A model generated the notes under the pieces. That model was not told where the DNA came from, did not search any database, and saw only the letters and a program-made list of their open reading frames with translations. From the NCBI GenBank assembly GCA_965198485.1, contig CBDAPQ010000005.1, forward strand, positions 3,534,001-3,598,000: a stretch of 64,000 nucleotides of DNA, given 5' to 3'. Origin of the DNA: RH-AL1 sp965198485. GTDB lineage: Bacteria; Pseudomonadota; Alphaproteobacteria; Rhizobiales; Beijerinckiaceae. A program made the position numbers and the translations under genes. Numbering within the stretch: position 1 is the stretch's first letter; the number at the start of each line of letters is the position of its first letter. Of the stretch, positions 51,429 to 63,007 are shown one piece after another.

Positions 51429-51647
51429 ATGGACAGGAATCTGAGCGACACCGATCGCCAGGCATGGACCGAGGAGCTCGAGCACCTACGCCAGGAGCAC
51501 CGCGATCTCGACGCCGCGATCGAGGCCCTCACACAGCTCGGCTCGGCCGACCGGCTGCAGATCCAGCGACTGAAGAAGCGGAAGCTTGCTCTTCGCGACC
51601 GCATGACCTTCCTCGACGACCAGCTCACCCCCGACATCATCGCTTGA
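51429..51647 (+). CDS. DUF465 (YdcH family) small protein
   Basis: 72 residues, almost fully helical coiled-coil (ELEHLRQEHRDLDAAIEALT ... DRLQIQRLKKRKLALRDRM), the typical DUF465 pattern with basic KKRKL motif. Function unknown; members are small cytosolic proteins widespread in Hyphomicrobiales, often beside purE, as here. ATG 51429 follows GGGGCG, a weak ribosome site. Confidence 0.85.
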   Translation: MDRNLSDTDRQAWTEELEHLRQEHRDLDAAIEALTQLGSADRLQIQRLKKRKLALRDRMTFLDDQLTPDIIA

Positions 51648-51721
51648 CGCCCGCCCTCCGCCCGCGCCTTGCGGCGCCGCGAGGCTTCGCCTATGCCCGC
51701 GCTTTGTTTCAGAGCCTTGCC

Positions 51722-52252
51722 GTGCCGCCGCAATCGCCCGCGTCTCCCGCGCCCGAGCAGACCGTCAAGCCACCCGTCGCCGTGATCATGGGCAGCCAGT
51801 CCGACTGGTGCGTGATGAAGCACGCCGCCGACACGCTCGATGCGCTCGAGATCGGTCACGATGCGCTGATCGTCTCGGCGCACCGTACTCCCGAGCGGCT
51901 GTACGAATTCGCCAAAGGTGCCAAGGCGGCGGGCACGCGCATCGTCATCGCCGGCGCCGGCGGTGCCGCGCATCTGCCCGGCATGGTGGCGTCGCTGACG
52001 CCGCTGCCGGTGTTCGGCGTGCCGATCCCCGGCCATCACCTCGGCGGCCGCGATGCCTTGTATTCCATCGTGCAGATGCCGGGCGGCATTCCTGTCGGGA
52101 CGCTCGCCATCGGCAAGCCCGGCGCGATCAACGCGGCGCTGCTCGCCGCCGCGGTGCTGGCGCTGCACGACGAGGCGTTGGCGCAACGGCTCGCCGCCTG
52201 GCGACTGGCCAGGAGCGAGGCGGTGGCGCTGGTGCCCGTCGATCATGCCTGA
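51722..52252 (+). CDS. purE: N5-carboxyaminoimidazole ribonucleotide mutase
   Basis: 176 residues from GTG 51722; homology starts at VAVIMGSQSDWCVMKHAADT. Class I PurE with VSAHRTPERL and AGAGGAAHLPGMVASLTPLP, plus GIPVGTLAIGKPGAINAALL. It converts N5-CAIR to CAIR in purine synthesis. It overlaps purK by eight bases. The first 20 or so residues are a Pro/Ser-rich extension, so the start is uncertain. Confidence 0.95.
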   Translation: MPPQSPASPAPEQTVKPPVAVIMGSQSDWCVMKHAADTLDALEIGHDALIVSAHRTPERLYEFAKGAKAAGTRIVIAGAGGAAHLPGMVASLTPLPVFGVPIPGHHLGGRDALYSIVQMPGGIPVGTLAIGKPGAINAALLAAAVLALHDEALAQRLAAWRLARSEAVALVPVDHA

Positions 52253-53336
52253 GGCGGGCATGCTGGCACCGGGCGACACCATGGGCATCCTCGGCGGCGG
52301 CCAGCTCGGCCGCATGCTCTGCGTTGCGGCAGCCCGACTGGGCCTGCGCGCCCACGTCTTCTGCCCCGATCCCGATAGCCCCGCCTTCGACGTCTGCGCG
52401 GTCAAGACCGTTGCCGGATATGAGGACGAGGCGGCGCTCACCGCCTTCGCGGCAGCGGTCGACGTGGTGACGTACGAGTTCGAGAACGTGCCGGCGCGCA
52501 CGGCGCAAGTGCTGGCGGCGGTGCGCCCCGTGCGCCCCGATGCCGCCGCGCTGGCCGCCAGCCAGGATCGCCTCGTCGAGAAGGAGTTCGTCAACTCGCT
52601 CGGCATCCGCACCGCACCCTTCGCCGCCGTCGATACCGCCGGCAGCCTGGCGCGGGCCGTGGCGCAGCTCGGCCGCCCCTCGATCCTCAAGACCCGGCGC
52701 TTCGGCTACGACGGCAAGGGGCAGACCATGATCAAGGAAGGCACGGACCTCGCGGTGGCGTTCCGCTCGCTCGGCGGCGTGCCGACCATCCTCGAAGGCG
52801 TGGTCCCTTTCACCAGAGAGGTCTCCGTCGTCGCCGCCCGCGGGCTCGACGGCACCTTCGCCGCCTTCGACGTCTGCGAGAACGAGCATTCCAACCACAT
52901 CCTACATCGTACGACAGCGCCGGCCAGGATCACGCCGGAGACGGCGGCGCGCGCGGTCGAGATTGCCCGCACCATCGCCGACGCGTTGCACTATGTCGGT
53001 GTGCTGGGAGTCGAGCTTTTCGTGACGAACGAGAGCAGCGCCGAGGCGCTGCGGGTCAACGAGATCGCGCCGCGCGTTCACAATTCTGGCCACTGGACAG
53101 AGGCCGCCGCCGCGACCTCGCAGTTCGAGCAGCACATCCGCGCCATCGCCGGCTGGCCGCTCGGGGCGACGACGCTGCGGGGCGGCAGGATCGAAATGCA
53201 GAACCTGATAGGTGCCGAGGTCGCCGACTGGCACAGGCTGATGACGACGCCCGGCGTCGCTCTCAACCTCTACGGCAAGGCTGAGGAACGCGCCGGCCGC
53301 AAAATGGGGCACTGGACGCGGGTGCTCCGCGACTGA
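52245..53336 (+). CDS. purK: N5-carboxyaminoimidazole ribonucleotide synthase
   Basis: 363 residues from ATG 52245. ATP-grasp enzyme: GILGGGQLGRMLCVAAARLG nucleotide-binding start, KTRRFGYDGKGQ central loop, NEIAPRVHNSGHWT near the active site. It makes N5-CAIR from AIR, bicarbonate and ATP, feeding PurE encoded just upstream. Confidence 0.96.
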   Translation: MPEAGMLAPGDTMGILGGGQLGRMLCVAAARLGLRAHVFCPDPDSPAFDVCAVKTVAGYEDEAALTAFAAAVDVVTYEFENVPARTAQVLAAVRPVRPDAAALAASQDRLVEKEFVNSLGIRTAPFAAVDTAGSLARAVAQLGRPSILKTRRFGYDGKGQTMIKEGTDLAVAFRSLGGVPTILEGVVPFTREVSVVAARGLDGTFAAFDVCENEHSNHILHRTTAPARITPETAARAVEIARTIADALHYVGVLGVELFVTNESSAEALRVNEIAPRVHNSGHWTEAAAATSQFEQHIRAIAGWPLGATTLRGGRIEMQNLIGAEVADWHRLMTTPGVALNLYGKAEERAGRKMGHWTRVLRD

Positions 53337-53370
53337 AGCTGGCACAGGCTGCTACACGCGGCCAAGGCAC

Positions 53371-53673
53371 TCAGCGGAACGCCCATCCCGAATATTTATC
53401 GAGGTCGATCTCGATGTCGCGCACGAGGTTGGTTGCGACCATGCGCTCGCGGTAGCGGCCCTGATCGTAGGCGAACCAGGCGATCTCGCTCAGCGCCGTG
53501 ATGTTGCGGGCTCCCCACTCGCGCAAAGTGACGGGGTCAACACCCTCCACCTTGTAATAATTCAAATATCCCTTCTTGGTAACGTTGGCTTGGATCGTGT
53601 GCGCCTCGAAAGGAAGCGCCAAGATGATCCCTTTTGAATTATTCTCGATAAGGAAGAAGTTAGGTCTGCTCAC
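53371..53673 (-). CDS. Hypothetical protein, AT-richer
   Basis: A 100-residue frame (MSRPNFFLIENNSKGIILAL) whose composition (many Asn, Lys, Tyr, Ile) differs from neighbouring proteins and whose codon use is AT-richer. No signal peptide or known motif. It has amphipathic beta/alpha character (HTIQANVTKKGYLNYYKVEG). It may be a real acquired gene; I do not recognise it. Confidence 0.5.
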   Translation of the reverse strand: MSRPNFFLIENNSKGIILALPFEAHTIQANVTKKGYLNYYKVEGVDPVTLREWGARNITALSEIAWFAYDQGRYRERMVATNLVRDIEIDLDKYSGWAFR

Positions 53674-54071
53674 GCGCCTTCGCCGGGGATTTGACTACGT
53701 CTGCGCTAGCGCCGCGCCGCTCCTTTTGCAAGCGCCACACGACTTGCTGCCATCACCTGCGGACACGCCCGACGGCACGCGCGCGCACGGCTCACCGAAC
53801 AACGGCGCAACGCGGCGTCACAGGCGGCGCATGCTCCGGAGGACCCGGCGTGACCGTTGGCGTGTATGAGTCTTTCACCGACAAGGTCGCCACGAGCCCG
53901 CAGGACGTCACCTTCAGCAGCAGGGCGACCACCGCGGCCGGCGGCGGGCGCCCGCTCCAGGGCCGTTCCGTCACCAGGGTCTCGGCCTACGCGCCGGGGA
54001 CCGTCGGCGCGACGCCAGGCTCGACGTACGGGCGCTGATCCTTCCGGGCGCGTTGCGCCGCTCTCGGAGGC
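53674..54071. other. Gap without convincing gene
   Basis: About 400 bases between the hypothetical gene and pdeM. A plus-strand frame that could start at a GTG near 53850 (TVGVYESFTDKVATSPQDVT) is Ser/Thr/Gly-rich and lacks support. No repeat, hairpin with T run or RNA gene was seen. Confidence 0.35.
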
Positions 54072-54809
54072 TCAGAGCCAAGGCTCGTAGGTGACGCTGT
54101 CCACCAGGCACTGCTTGCGCGCCACGGTGTAGACGGCGCTGCGGCCCAGAACGTGGGCGAGGTGGTCGCCGCCGACGAACAGCGAGCGCACCGCGTCGCC
54201 AAGGAAGTTGAGCCCGCCGGCGTAGGCGCCGAAGGCGGGCATAATACAGCGCAGATCGTCGGCGACGAAGCAGCGCCGGCGCACGCTGCCGGCCTTGCCG
54301 CCGACGACCGCCACGGGATGCAGGTGCCCCGCGATCTCGCCGTCGCAGGGCGAGCGCGAGGGATGGTGGCGAAAGCAGATATGGCCGATGCCAAGCTTCG
54401 TGGCGTGGTCGCCTTCCAGCCTCTCGGGCGGCGCGGGATCGTGATTGCCGGCGATCCACACCCACTCGCGCCCGGTCTGGATGGCGCGTAACGCCAGAAC
54501 GTCATGCGGCAGCAGCCGTTCCGATCCGCCGCCGTCGTGAAACGAGTCACCCAGCGCCACGACAAGGCGTGGGTTCAGCCGGCCGACCACAGCCGCAAGC
54601 TTGGCCAGCGTTGCCGAGGTATCATAGGGCGGCAGGAACACGCGCTTCTTGGCAAAGGACGACCCCTTCTCCAGGTGCAGGTCGGCCACCACCATCAGGT
54701 GCTCCTCGGGCCAGTACAGCGCGCCCGACGGATCCGCGACGAAGGCGGAACCGTGTAGGCGCAGGATCTTCTCCGGCGAGGTGTCGACGCGGGCAGCGTG
54801 AGCGGGCAT
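54072..54809 (-). CDS. pdeM: Ligase-associated DNA repair nuclease PdeM
   Basis: 245 residues of the calcineurin-like phosphoesterase fold. Metal-site motifs in order: VVADLHLEKGSSFAKK, VVALGDSFHDGGG, IAGNHDP, FRHHPS and GEIAGHLHPVAV. These are characteristic of the MPP_PdeM/YPR family linked to LigD-type or Lhr ligase sets. No ligase gene is in the window, so the partner is elsewhere. Confidence 0.9.
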   Translation of the reverse strand: MPAHAARVDTSPEKILRLHGSAFVADPSGALYWPEEHLMVVADLHLEKGSSFAKKRVFLPPYDTSATLAKLAAVVGRLNPRLVVALGDSFHDGGGSERLLPHDVLALRAIQTGREWVWIAGNHDPAPPERLEGDHATKLGIGHICFRHHPSRSPCDGEIAGHLHPVAVVGGKAGSVRRRCFVADDLRCIMPAFGAYAGGLNFLGDAVRSLFVGGDHLAHVLGRSAVYTVARKQCLVDSVTYEPWL

Positions 54810-55282
54810 CGTCGGGTTAAATCAGATTCGCGGCGCTTAAGCAGGCTGCGGCGGCGAGTCATTTCGCCCCAACGTCGCGCCGAGATCGGCGACCGCTGAT
54901 CTCGACAAGGTCTTCCTCACCGATCCCGGCGTTTGAAGCGGGCGAACGCTTCCTCGGCCTCGGCCTGCATCGCCAAACGGCCCTCGCGAACATCGGCCGG
55001 CCCCAGCCGGTACGCCGGTGCGATACGCCTTGGTCGATCGGATCGAGCGATCGTCGATCTCGGAAGGCCGACCGGAGCGATCGTCGGGGCGATTCCTTTC
55101 GGCTATCGTGGAGTGCACCTTAGACCAGCGCCTCAAACCAAAGAAGGGCTTCGGAGCCGTCCCTGTAAAAAGGACGGGGCCGCCTTGCCCCTTGACGCTG
55201 GCCCACCCCGTGCTTGCACGCTCGCGCGGGATCCCGAGCCTGGCCCGTCGGCCGCGCGGCCGCCTGACCGGAGTCGTCCCGC
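54810..55282. other. pyc upstream region, no gene recognised
   Basis: About 470 bases between divergent pdeM and pyc. A minus-strand frame around 54920-55080 encodes RLGPADVREGRLAMQAEAEE-like sequence that looks partly coding but has no start codon of quality; it may be a remnant. A direct repeat GAGCGATCGTCG occurs twice near 55041 and 55076, and a hairpin CCGTCC/GGACGG lies at 55157-55177. Promoters for both genes are expected here. Confidence 0.35.
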
Positions 55283-58732
<3,450 letters not shown>

Positions 58733-58900
58733 GCGTGAGCTCGACCGCCGTTTGCTATCCTTTGGAGTTCAGACCGCGAGCGAGCGATTGCGCAGGGAGC
58801 GAACTCTTCGTCCTAGCCAAAGCCTTCACCGAGGAGTGATGGAAAGTCGAAGGGCTGAGCACCCCGTTTTCTATTAAAAGATCCTTGGTCGTCTCGAACC

Positions 58901-59545
58901 TTATCGGCGCCGCGCCGGCTTCTTCTCGATCGTGCCGAACACGTAGTCCCAATATGGCGCGCTGACGCCAAAACCTTTGTCGTGATCGCGGAAGTGGTGC
59001 ATCAAGTGCAGGCGCCGCAGCGTCATCCCGAGCTTCGTCGTCGGTACGGCATGGTGAGTGTAGTAGTGCACCATATCGTAGGCGAGATAGCCGGCAATGA
59101 AGCCGGCCAGCGTCGGCAGGCACATTGGGGCGCCAAAGATGGTCCTCGCCACGAGGAGGGCGATCATCATGATCGGCCCCGAAAGGAGGATCGGCATTAC
59201 CAGGCGCAGCGGATCGTTGGGATGATCGTGATGCACGCCGTGGATGAGGAAATGCATCTTCCTGCCGAACTCGCCTGGAAACTCCCAGTGAAACAAGTAA
59301 CGGTGGCCGAAATACTCGATCAACGTCCAGATGAGATAACCAAGTGCCATCATCGCCACCGCGGTGACCGGCGTGGTCATCTGGAATGAGACAACGGCGA
59401 GCACCACGATGATCGGCGCGTAAACGAAGAGCGGCATCGTCCAATGCACGCGCGACAGCCTGTCCAGCAACGCGTTGTCGAAGAGCCGCGGCGAAGCCGA
59501 AAGTCGGTCCGCTTCGCGGGCGAACCCGTGATCCGTCGCCGTCAT
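58901..59545 (-). CDS. Fatty acid hydroxylase/sterol desaturase family protein
   Basis: 214 residues, about four membrane helices and the di-iron histidine clusters of the superfamily: HRYLFHW, IHGVHHDHP, HYYTHH and HLMHHFRDHD. The arrangement resembles fatty acid 2-hydroxylases (Scs7/FA2H core without the cytochrome b5 domain). Probable substrate is a membrane lipid fatty acyl chain; a carotenoid ring cannot be excluded but the sequence is closer to FA2H. Monocistronic. Confidence 0.85.
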   Translation of the reverse strand: MTATDHGFAREADRLSASPRLFDNALLDRLSRVHWTMPLFVYAPIIVVLAVVSFQMTTPVTAVAMMALGYLIWTLIEYFGHRYLFHWEFPGEFGRKMHFLIHGVHHDHPNDPLRLVMPILLSGPIMMIALLVARTIFGAPMCLPTLAGFIAGYLAYDMVHYYTHHAVPTTKLGMTLRRLHLMHHFRDHDKGFGVSAPYWDYVFGTIEKKPARRR

Positions 59546-59770
59546 CCGTCCTGCCCGCCTCTGCGTTTAAGTACGTCTGAATGTAGCCCTTCGCCGATCC
59601 ACCGGGCAAGTCACATCGCGCAACACTCTGTTGCGAGGCGAAGGCGGCATTGTGTCGGTCTCGAACGACTCCAGACTCGCCGGCAACAAAAGAGAAGGTC
59701 GTTCATTCACCCGGTAACGATGTACGGACGGGCAGCCGCCGCATCGGTTCGTCGAAGCCCAGAGTGATGG

Positions 59771-60034
59771 ATGACGCGACTTTTCCTGTTTCTTTCCGCC
59801 ACCGGCCTGATGGTCGTCATGGGCTTGCTGCCCGGCCACACCGCGGCGCAGCAGCTGCCCGCCGCTTCCGCGCTCGAGCCCAAGATGCCGCCGATGCCCA
59901 GCATGGAAGGCCAGCAGGGCGACGTCAGCAAACCCGTGACGCAGATCCCTTCGCGCAAGAAGGCTCCGGTGCCCGAGAAGAAGAGCGCCGCCAGGGAGCC
60001 GGTGCGGCCGGCCACGGCGCACAAAAAGCACTGA
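59771..60034 (+). CDS. Small exported Pro/Lys-rich protein
   Basis: 87 residues. Signal peptide (MTRLFLFLSATGLMVVMGLL to about HTAAQ), then a low-complexity Pro/Met/Lys region ending RPATAHKKH. No cysteine, no fold recognised. Composition and third-position GC fit a real gene. Function unknown. Confidence 0.6.
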   Translation: MTRLFLFLSATGLMVVMGLLPGHTAAQQLPAASALEPKMPPMPSMEGQQGDVSKPVTQIPSRKKAPVPEKKSAAREPVRPATAHKKH

Positions 60035-60085
60035 GCCGATGTTTCATCCGGAACCGTGTTGGCTTGCCTGGCCAAGCCGCGACGC

Positions 60086-60116
60086 GAGAAGAGCGCCCTC
60101 AGGGGGCGCCCTTCTC
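60086..60116. terminator. Bidirectional hairpin between convergent genes
   Basis: GAGAAG-A-GCGCCC - TCAGG - GGGCGC-C-CTTCTC, 12 paired bases with one mismatch, placed between the convergent ends of the small exported protein (60034) and the IalB-like gene (60140). No long T run follows, but position and strength suit a shared terminator. Confidence 0.7.
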
Positions 60117-60139
60117 AGCCGAGCTGTCGGATGGTCGAG

Positions 60140-60895
60140 CTACTTGCCTGTCGGCAGCGCGGCGCCGCCGGCTGGGTTCGTCTTGCTGGCCTCGAGCTTC
60201 TTGCGCTCGTCCTCGGCGCGTTTCTGCAACTCGGCCTGAAGCTTCTGCTGTTGCTCCTGCAGCACCTTGGGATCGATGGCCGGCCCGTCGAAGGCGGCGC
60301 CGAAGCCGTCGAGCGGCACCTGGAAGATTACCTCGGCGCTGTCGCGATTGCGCACGTTGACGTCGACGCTCTTGCCCTTCTTCATCGTGTCGAGCATGGC
60401 GGTCTTGATCTTGGCTTCGGCGAAACAACCGTTCGGGAAGCAGATTTCGTAAGTCCCATCGATCGGCGGCTGCCCTTCCACCGTAAAGCGGAAGCCCGGG
60501 CGCAGCATCAGGCCGATCGGCATCAACATGCGCACGATGCGCTGGTCGTCACCCTGGATGTCATAGACGGCGAGCGCCAGAACCGGCGGCTTGCCAGCCT
60601 CGGCCGAGAAATCACGCGTGGTGTAGCAGACCTGCTTGTTGGCCGAGGGATCCTTGCCGCACACCTTGGTCCAGGATTGCTGGGTCGCGGTCAGCGCGAG
60701 GCGATTGTTCTGCGCGCCCGGCGGCGGTGCGGCGGGCGCGTTGGGCTCCACGGTCGGCGCATCGGCCGCCGGAGCGGCGGGCGCGGCCGGCTTCTTCTTG
60801 GCGGCGAAGGCCGGACTGGCGGCGAGGCCGACTCCGAGCAGCGCGACGGCGAGAATGCGCGATCGGGAGGACAGGCGCTTGGACCAAAGCGTCAT
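60140..60895 (-). CDS. Invasion-associated locus B (IalB) family protein
   Basis: 251 residues with signal peptide (to about SPAFA), an Ala/Pro linker, the IalB core with paired cysteines (WTKVCGKDPSANKQVCYTTR and YEICFPNGCFAE) and a Gln/Lys-rich coiled C-terminus (VLQEQQQKLQAELQKRAEDE). IalB proteins are periplasmic or surface proteins widespread in Hyphomicrobiales; outside Bartonella their role is not linked to invasion. Confidence 0.85.
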   Translation of the reverse strand: MTLWSKRLSSRSRILAVALLGVGLAASPAFAAKKKPAAPAAPAADAPTVEPNAPAAPPPGAQNNRLALTATQQSWTKVCGKDPSANKQVCYTTRDFSAEAGKPPVLALAVYDIQGDDQRIVRMLMPIGLMLRPGFRFTVEGQPPIDGTYEICFPNGCFAEAKIKTAMLDTMKKGKSVDVNVRNRDSAEVIFQVPLDGFGAAFDGPAIDPKVLQEQQQKLQAELQKRAEDERKKLEASKTNPAGGAALPTGK

Positions 60896-61176
60896 CAGAG
60901 GAAATCCTTATCGTTCTGCGCTCGTCCGGTACGGCCGGCGAGGTAAGGAGGGAGCGGCCGTCCGTTGTCCTCGGCGTGCTCGGCGACGTCGGGCGAGGCG
61001 CGCTGCTCTTTACCGCGCATTGAGGCGGTATGGTGACGGCGGCTCAGGCGGATGCCGTTCCACGCACGGCGGTGATCATGCGAATCGCCACCCGATGGTC
61101 TAGAGAGGATTATGGCCGTACCGCTTCGAGATCTTTTCGGGGTGGCCCACCTCCACCCGACATCCTCGCCGGTGAC

Positions 61177-62301
61177 ATGACGCTCCCTCCGCACCTGGCC
61201 TCCGGCGACGACGACGCCTTCGCTCTCAGCGGGCTCGACGCCCTACTCGCCACCGCGGCACGCACCAGCCCCGAAACGGTGCTCGCCGCCGACGACGCGG
61301 ATGCCGTAACCGCCGAGGTGTTGGCGCGGCGTGCCCGCGTGCTCGCCGCACGTTTCCGCCTATCCGGCCTTCGCCGCGGCGAGCGCCTCTTGATCGTCGC
61401 CGGCGCGCAGGTCCAGACCCTGGTGACCATCGCCGCCGCCGTCCGCGCCGGACTGGAGCCGGCGCTCGTGCGACCCGGCCTCGACGCGATCGAACTCGCC
61501 GCCCACGCGGCCGCGGCGCAGGCGGCGGCGCTGATCGGTCCGGCCTTCTACGGCGAGGCGCTTGGCGAGACCTACCTTTCGGCCGCAGCCCTCACCGACA
61601 GCGTGCGGCTGATCGCGACGCACGGCGCGGAGCCGGTCGACGGCGCGCTCGACGTATCGGCCGCAGCGCTCGACGCCTCGTCCGCTCCCCCCGACGAAGA
61701 GGCCGAAGGTGCGCTGGAGATGCCCCTTATCGCCACCTTCGCCGGCACGGGCGCGACGCTGCGGCTAGTGTCGCACCGGCAGGCGACACTCTTCGCCGAC
61801 GCGCTCTCCCTCGTCGAGCAGGCACATATCAACCCGACCCGGCGCATCCTCTCGCTACTCCCGCCCTCGAGTCGCGCCGGCCTGATCGCCGGCCCCTTCG
61901 CCGCGCTCGTCGGCGCCTCCGCCCTCGTACTGCACGGCCCCTTCCGCGCCGCCGCCTTTCTCGCCCATCTCGATGCCGAGCCCGGCGCGCACCTCGTGGC
62001 CCCCATCGCCGTCGGCACCCTGCTGGCGGCGCAGGCGTTCACGCTCGAACTCTCCTCGACGATCCTCGTGTCGCGCTTCGACGGCGTCGAGGCTTTCGCG
62101 CTGCCCGAGCGTCTGCCGACCTCGCGCCCCGTCGCCGACCTCTACGCCTTCGGCGAGGACCTCGTGCTCACCCAGCGTCGCGTCGACGGCGAGGCGCGCG
62201 CGCCGCAACGCATCGCCGACCGCAGTCTCGGCGATGGGCTCGGCGCCAAGCTGAACCTGGCACGCGCCGAGCACCGCCTGCACGTGGGCGACGGCGGCTG
62301 A
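61177..62301 (+). CDS. ANL (AMP-binding)-like protein, probably inactive
   Basis: 374 residues from ATG 61177 (MTLPPHLASGDDDAFALSGL). The N-terminal part follows the N-domain layout of acyl-CoA synthetases (GLRRGERLLIVAGAQVQTLV; alternating Ala-rich helices), and ATFAGTGATLRLVSHRQATL occupies the place of the P-loop TSGTTGxPKG but lacks its Thr/Gly/Lys pattern. The C-terminal domain with the catalytic Lys is absent. It is likely a pseudoenzyme. It overlaps the GST gene by one base. Confidence 0.6.
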   Translation: MTLPPHLASGDDDAFALSGLDALLATAARTSPETVLAADDADAVTAEVLARRARVLAARFRLSGLRRGERLLIVAGAQVQTLVTIAAAVRAGLEPALVRPGLDAIELAAHAAAAQAAALIGPAFYGEALGETYLSAAALTDSVRLIATHGAEPVDGALDVSAAALDASSAPPDEEAEGALEMPLIATFAGTGATLRLVSHRQATLFADALSLVEQAHINPTRRILSLLPPSSRAGLIAGPFAALVGASALVLHGPFRAAAFLAHLDAEPGAHLVAPIAVGTLLAAQAFTLELSSTILVSRFDGVEAFALPERLPTSRPVADLYAFGEDLVLTQRRVDGEARAPQRIADRSLGDGLGAKLNLARAEHRLHVGDGG

Positions 62302-62966
62302 TGGCGCGCCGGCTCGTCATCGCCAACAAGGCCTATTCGTCGTGGTCGATGCGGCCGTGGCTGCTGATGCGCGCGTTCACGATCCCGTTCGACGAGATCG
62401 TGGTTCCGCTCGACACGGCCCATGCCCATGCGGAGATCCTGCGCCACAACCCCGCTGGCAAGGTGCCGGTGCTGAGGGACGGCGATCTCGTGGTCTGGGA
62501 CTCGCTTGCCATCATCGAGCACGTGGCAGAAACGCATCCCGATCTCGCGATCTGGCCGCGCGATCAGGCGGCCCGAGCGCTCGCCCGCTCGCTCTCGGCG
62601 GAGATGCACTCCGGCTTTTCGGCGCTGCGCCGCCATCTTCCGATGAACATGCGCCGGGACGAGCGCCCGGCGGCGCTCGAGCCTGAGGCGCAAGCGGAGG
62701 TTTCGGCCGACTGCCGCCGCATCGAGGCGGCTTGGGCCGACGCCCGCGCCCGCTTCGGCGGCGAGGGAAGCTTCCTGTTCGGCGAGTTCTGCGCTGCCGA
62801 CGCCATGTTCGCGCCGGTGGTGAACCGCTTCGCCGCCTACGCCGCGCCGGTCACGGACGCGAGCCGCGCCTACATGGACGCGATGCGCGCCCTGCCGGCG
62901 TGGCGCGACTGGGCGAGGGCGGCGGAAGCCGAGGGCTGGACGCTGCCGCGGATCGATCGGCGGTAG
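62301..62966 (+). CDS. Glutathione S-transferase family protein
   Basis: 221 residues: thioredoxin-like N-domain starting RRLVIANKAYSSWSMRPWLL, where Ser in SSWS is the probable glutathione-activating residue, cis-Pro loop GKVPVL and WDSLAIIEH, then an all-helical C-domain. The sequence belongs to a bacterial Ser-type (zeta/beta-like) group. Substrate unknown. Coupled to the preceding gene by the ATG overlapping its TGA. Confidence 0.9.
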   Translation: MARRLVIANKAYSSWSMRPWLLMRAFTIPFDEIVVPLDTAHAHAEILRHNPAGKVPVLRDGDLVVWDSLAIIEHVAETHPDLAIWPRDQAARALARSLSAEMHSGFSALRRHLPMNMRRDERPAALEPEAQAEVSADCRRIEAAWADARARFGGEGSFLFGEFCAADAMFAPVVNRFAAYAAPVTDASRAYMDAMRALPAWRDWARAAEAEGWTLPRIDRR

Positions 62967-63007
62967 GGCGGCGACGTCCTCCCCTGCGAAGCGGACGAAG
63001 ATATGCT

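Noticed and set aside
48258..51647. A very long plus-strand open frame (over 1100 codons) across bchI and bchD
   Set aside because: It is antisense to bchI/bchD; high GC removes stop codons. Only its last 72 codons (51429-51647) are a real gene, the DUF465 protein.
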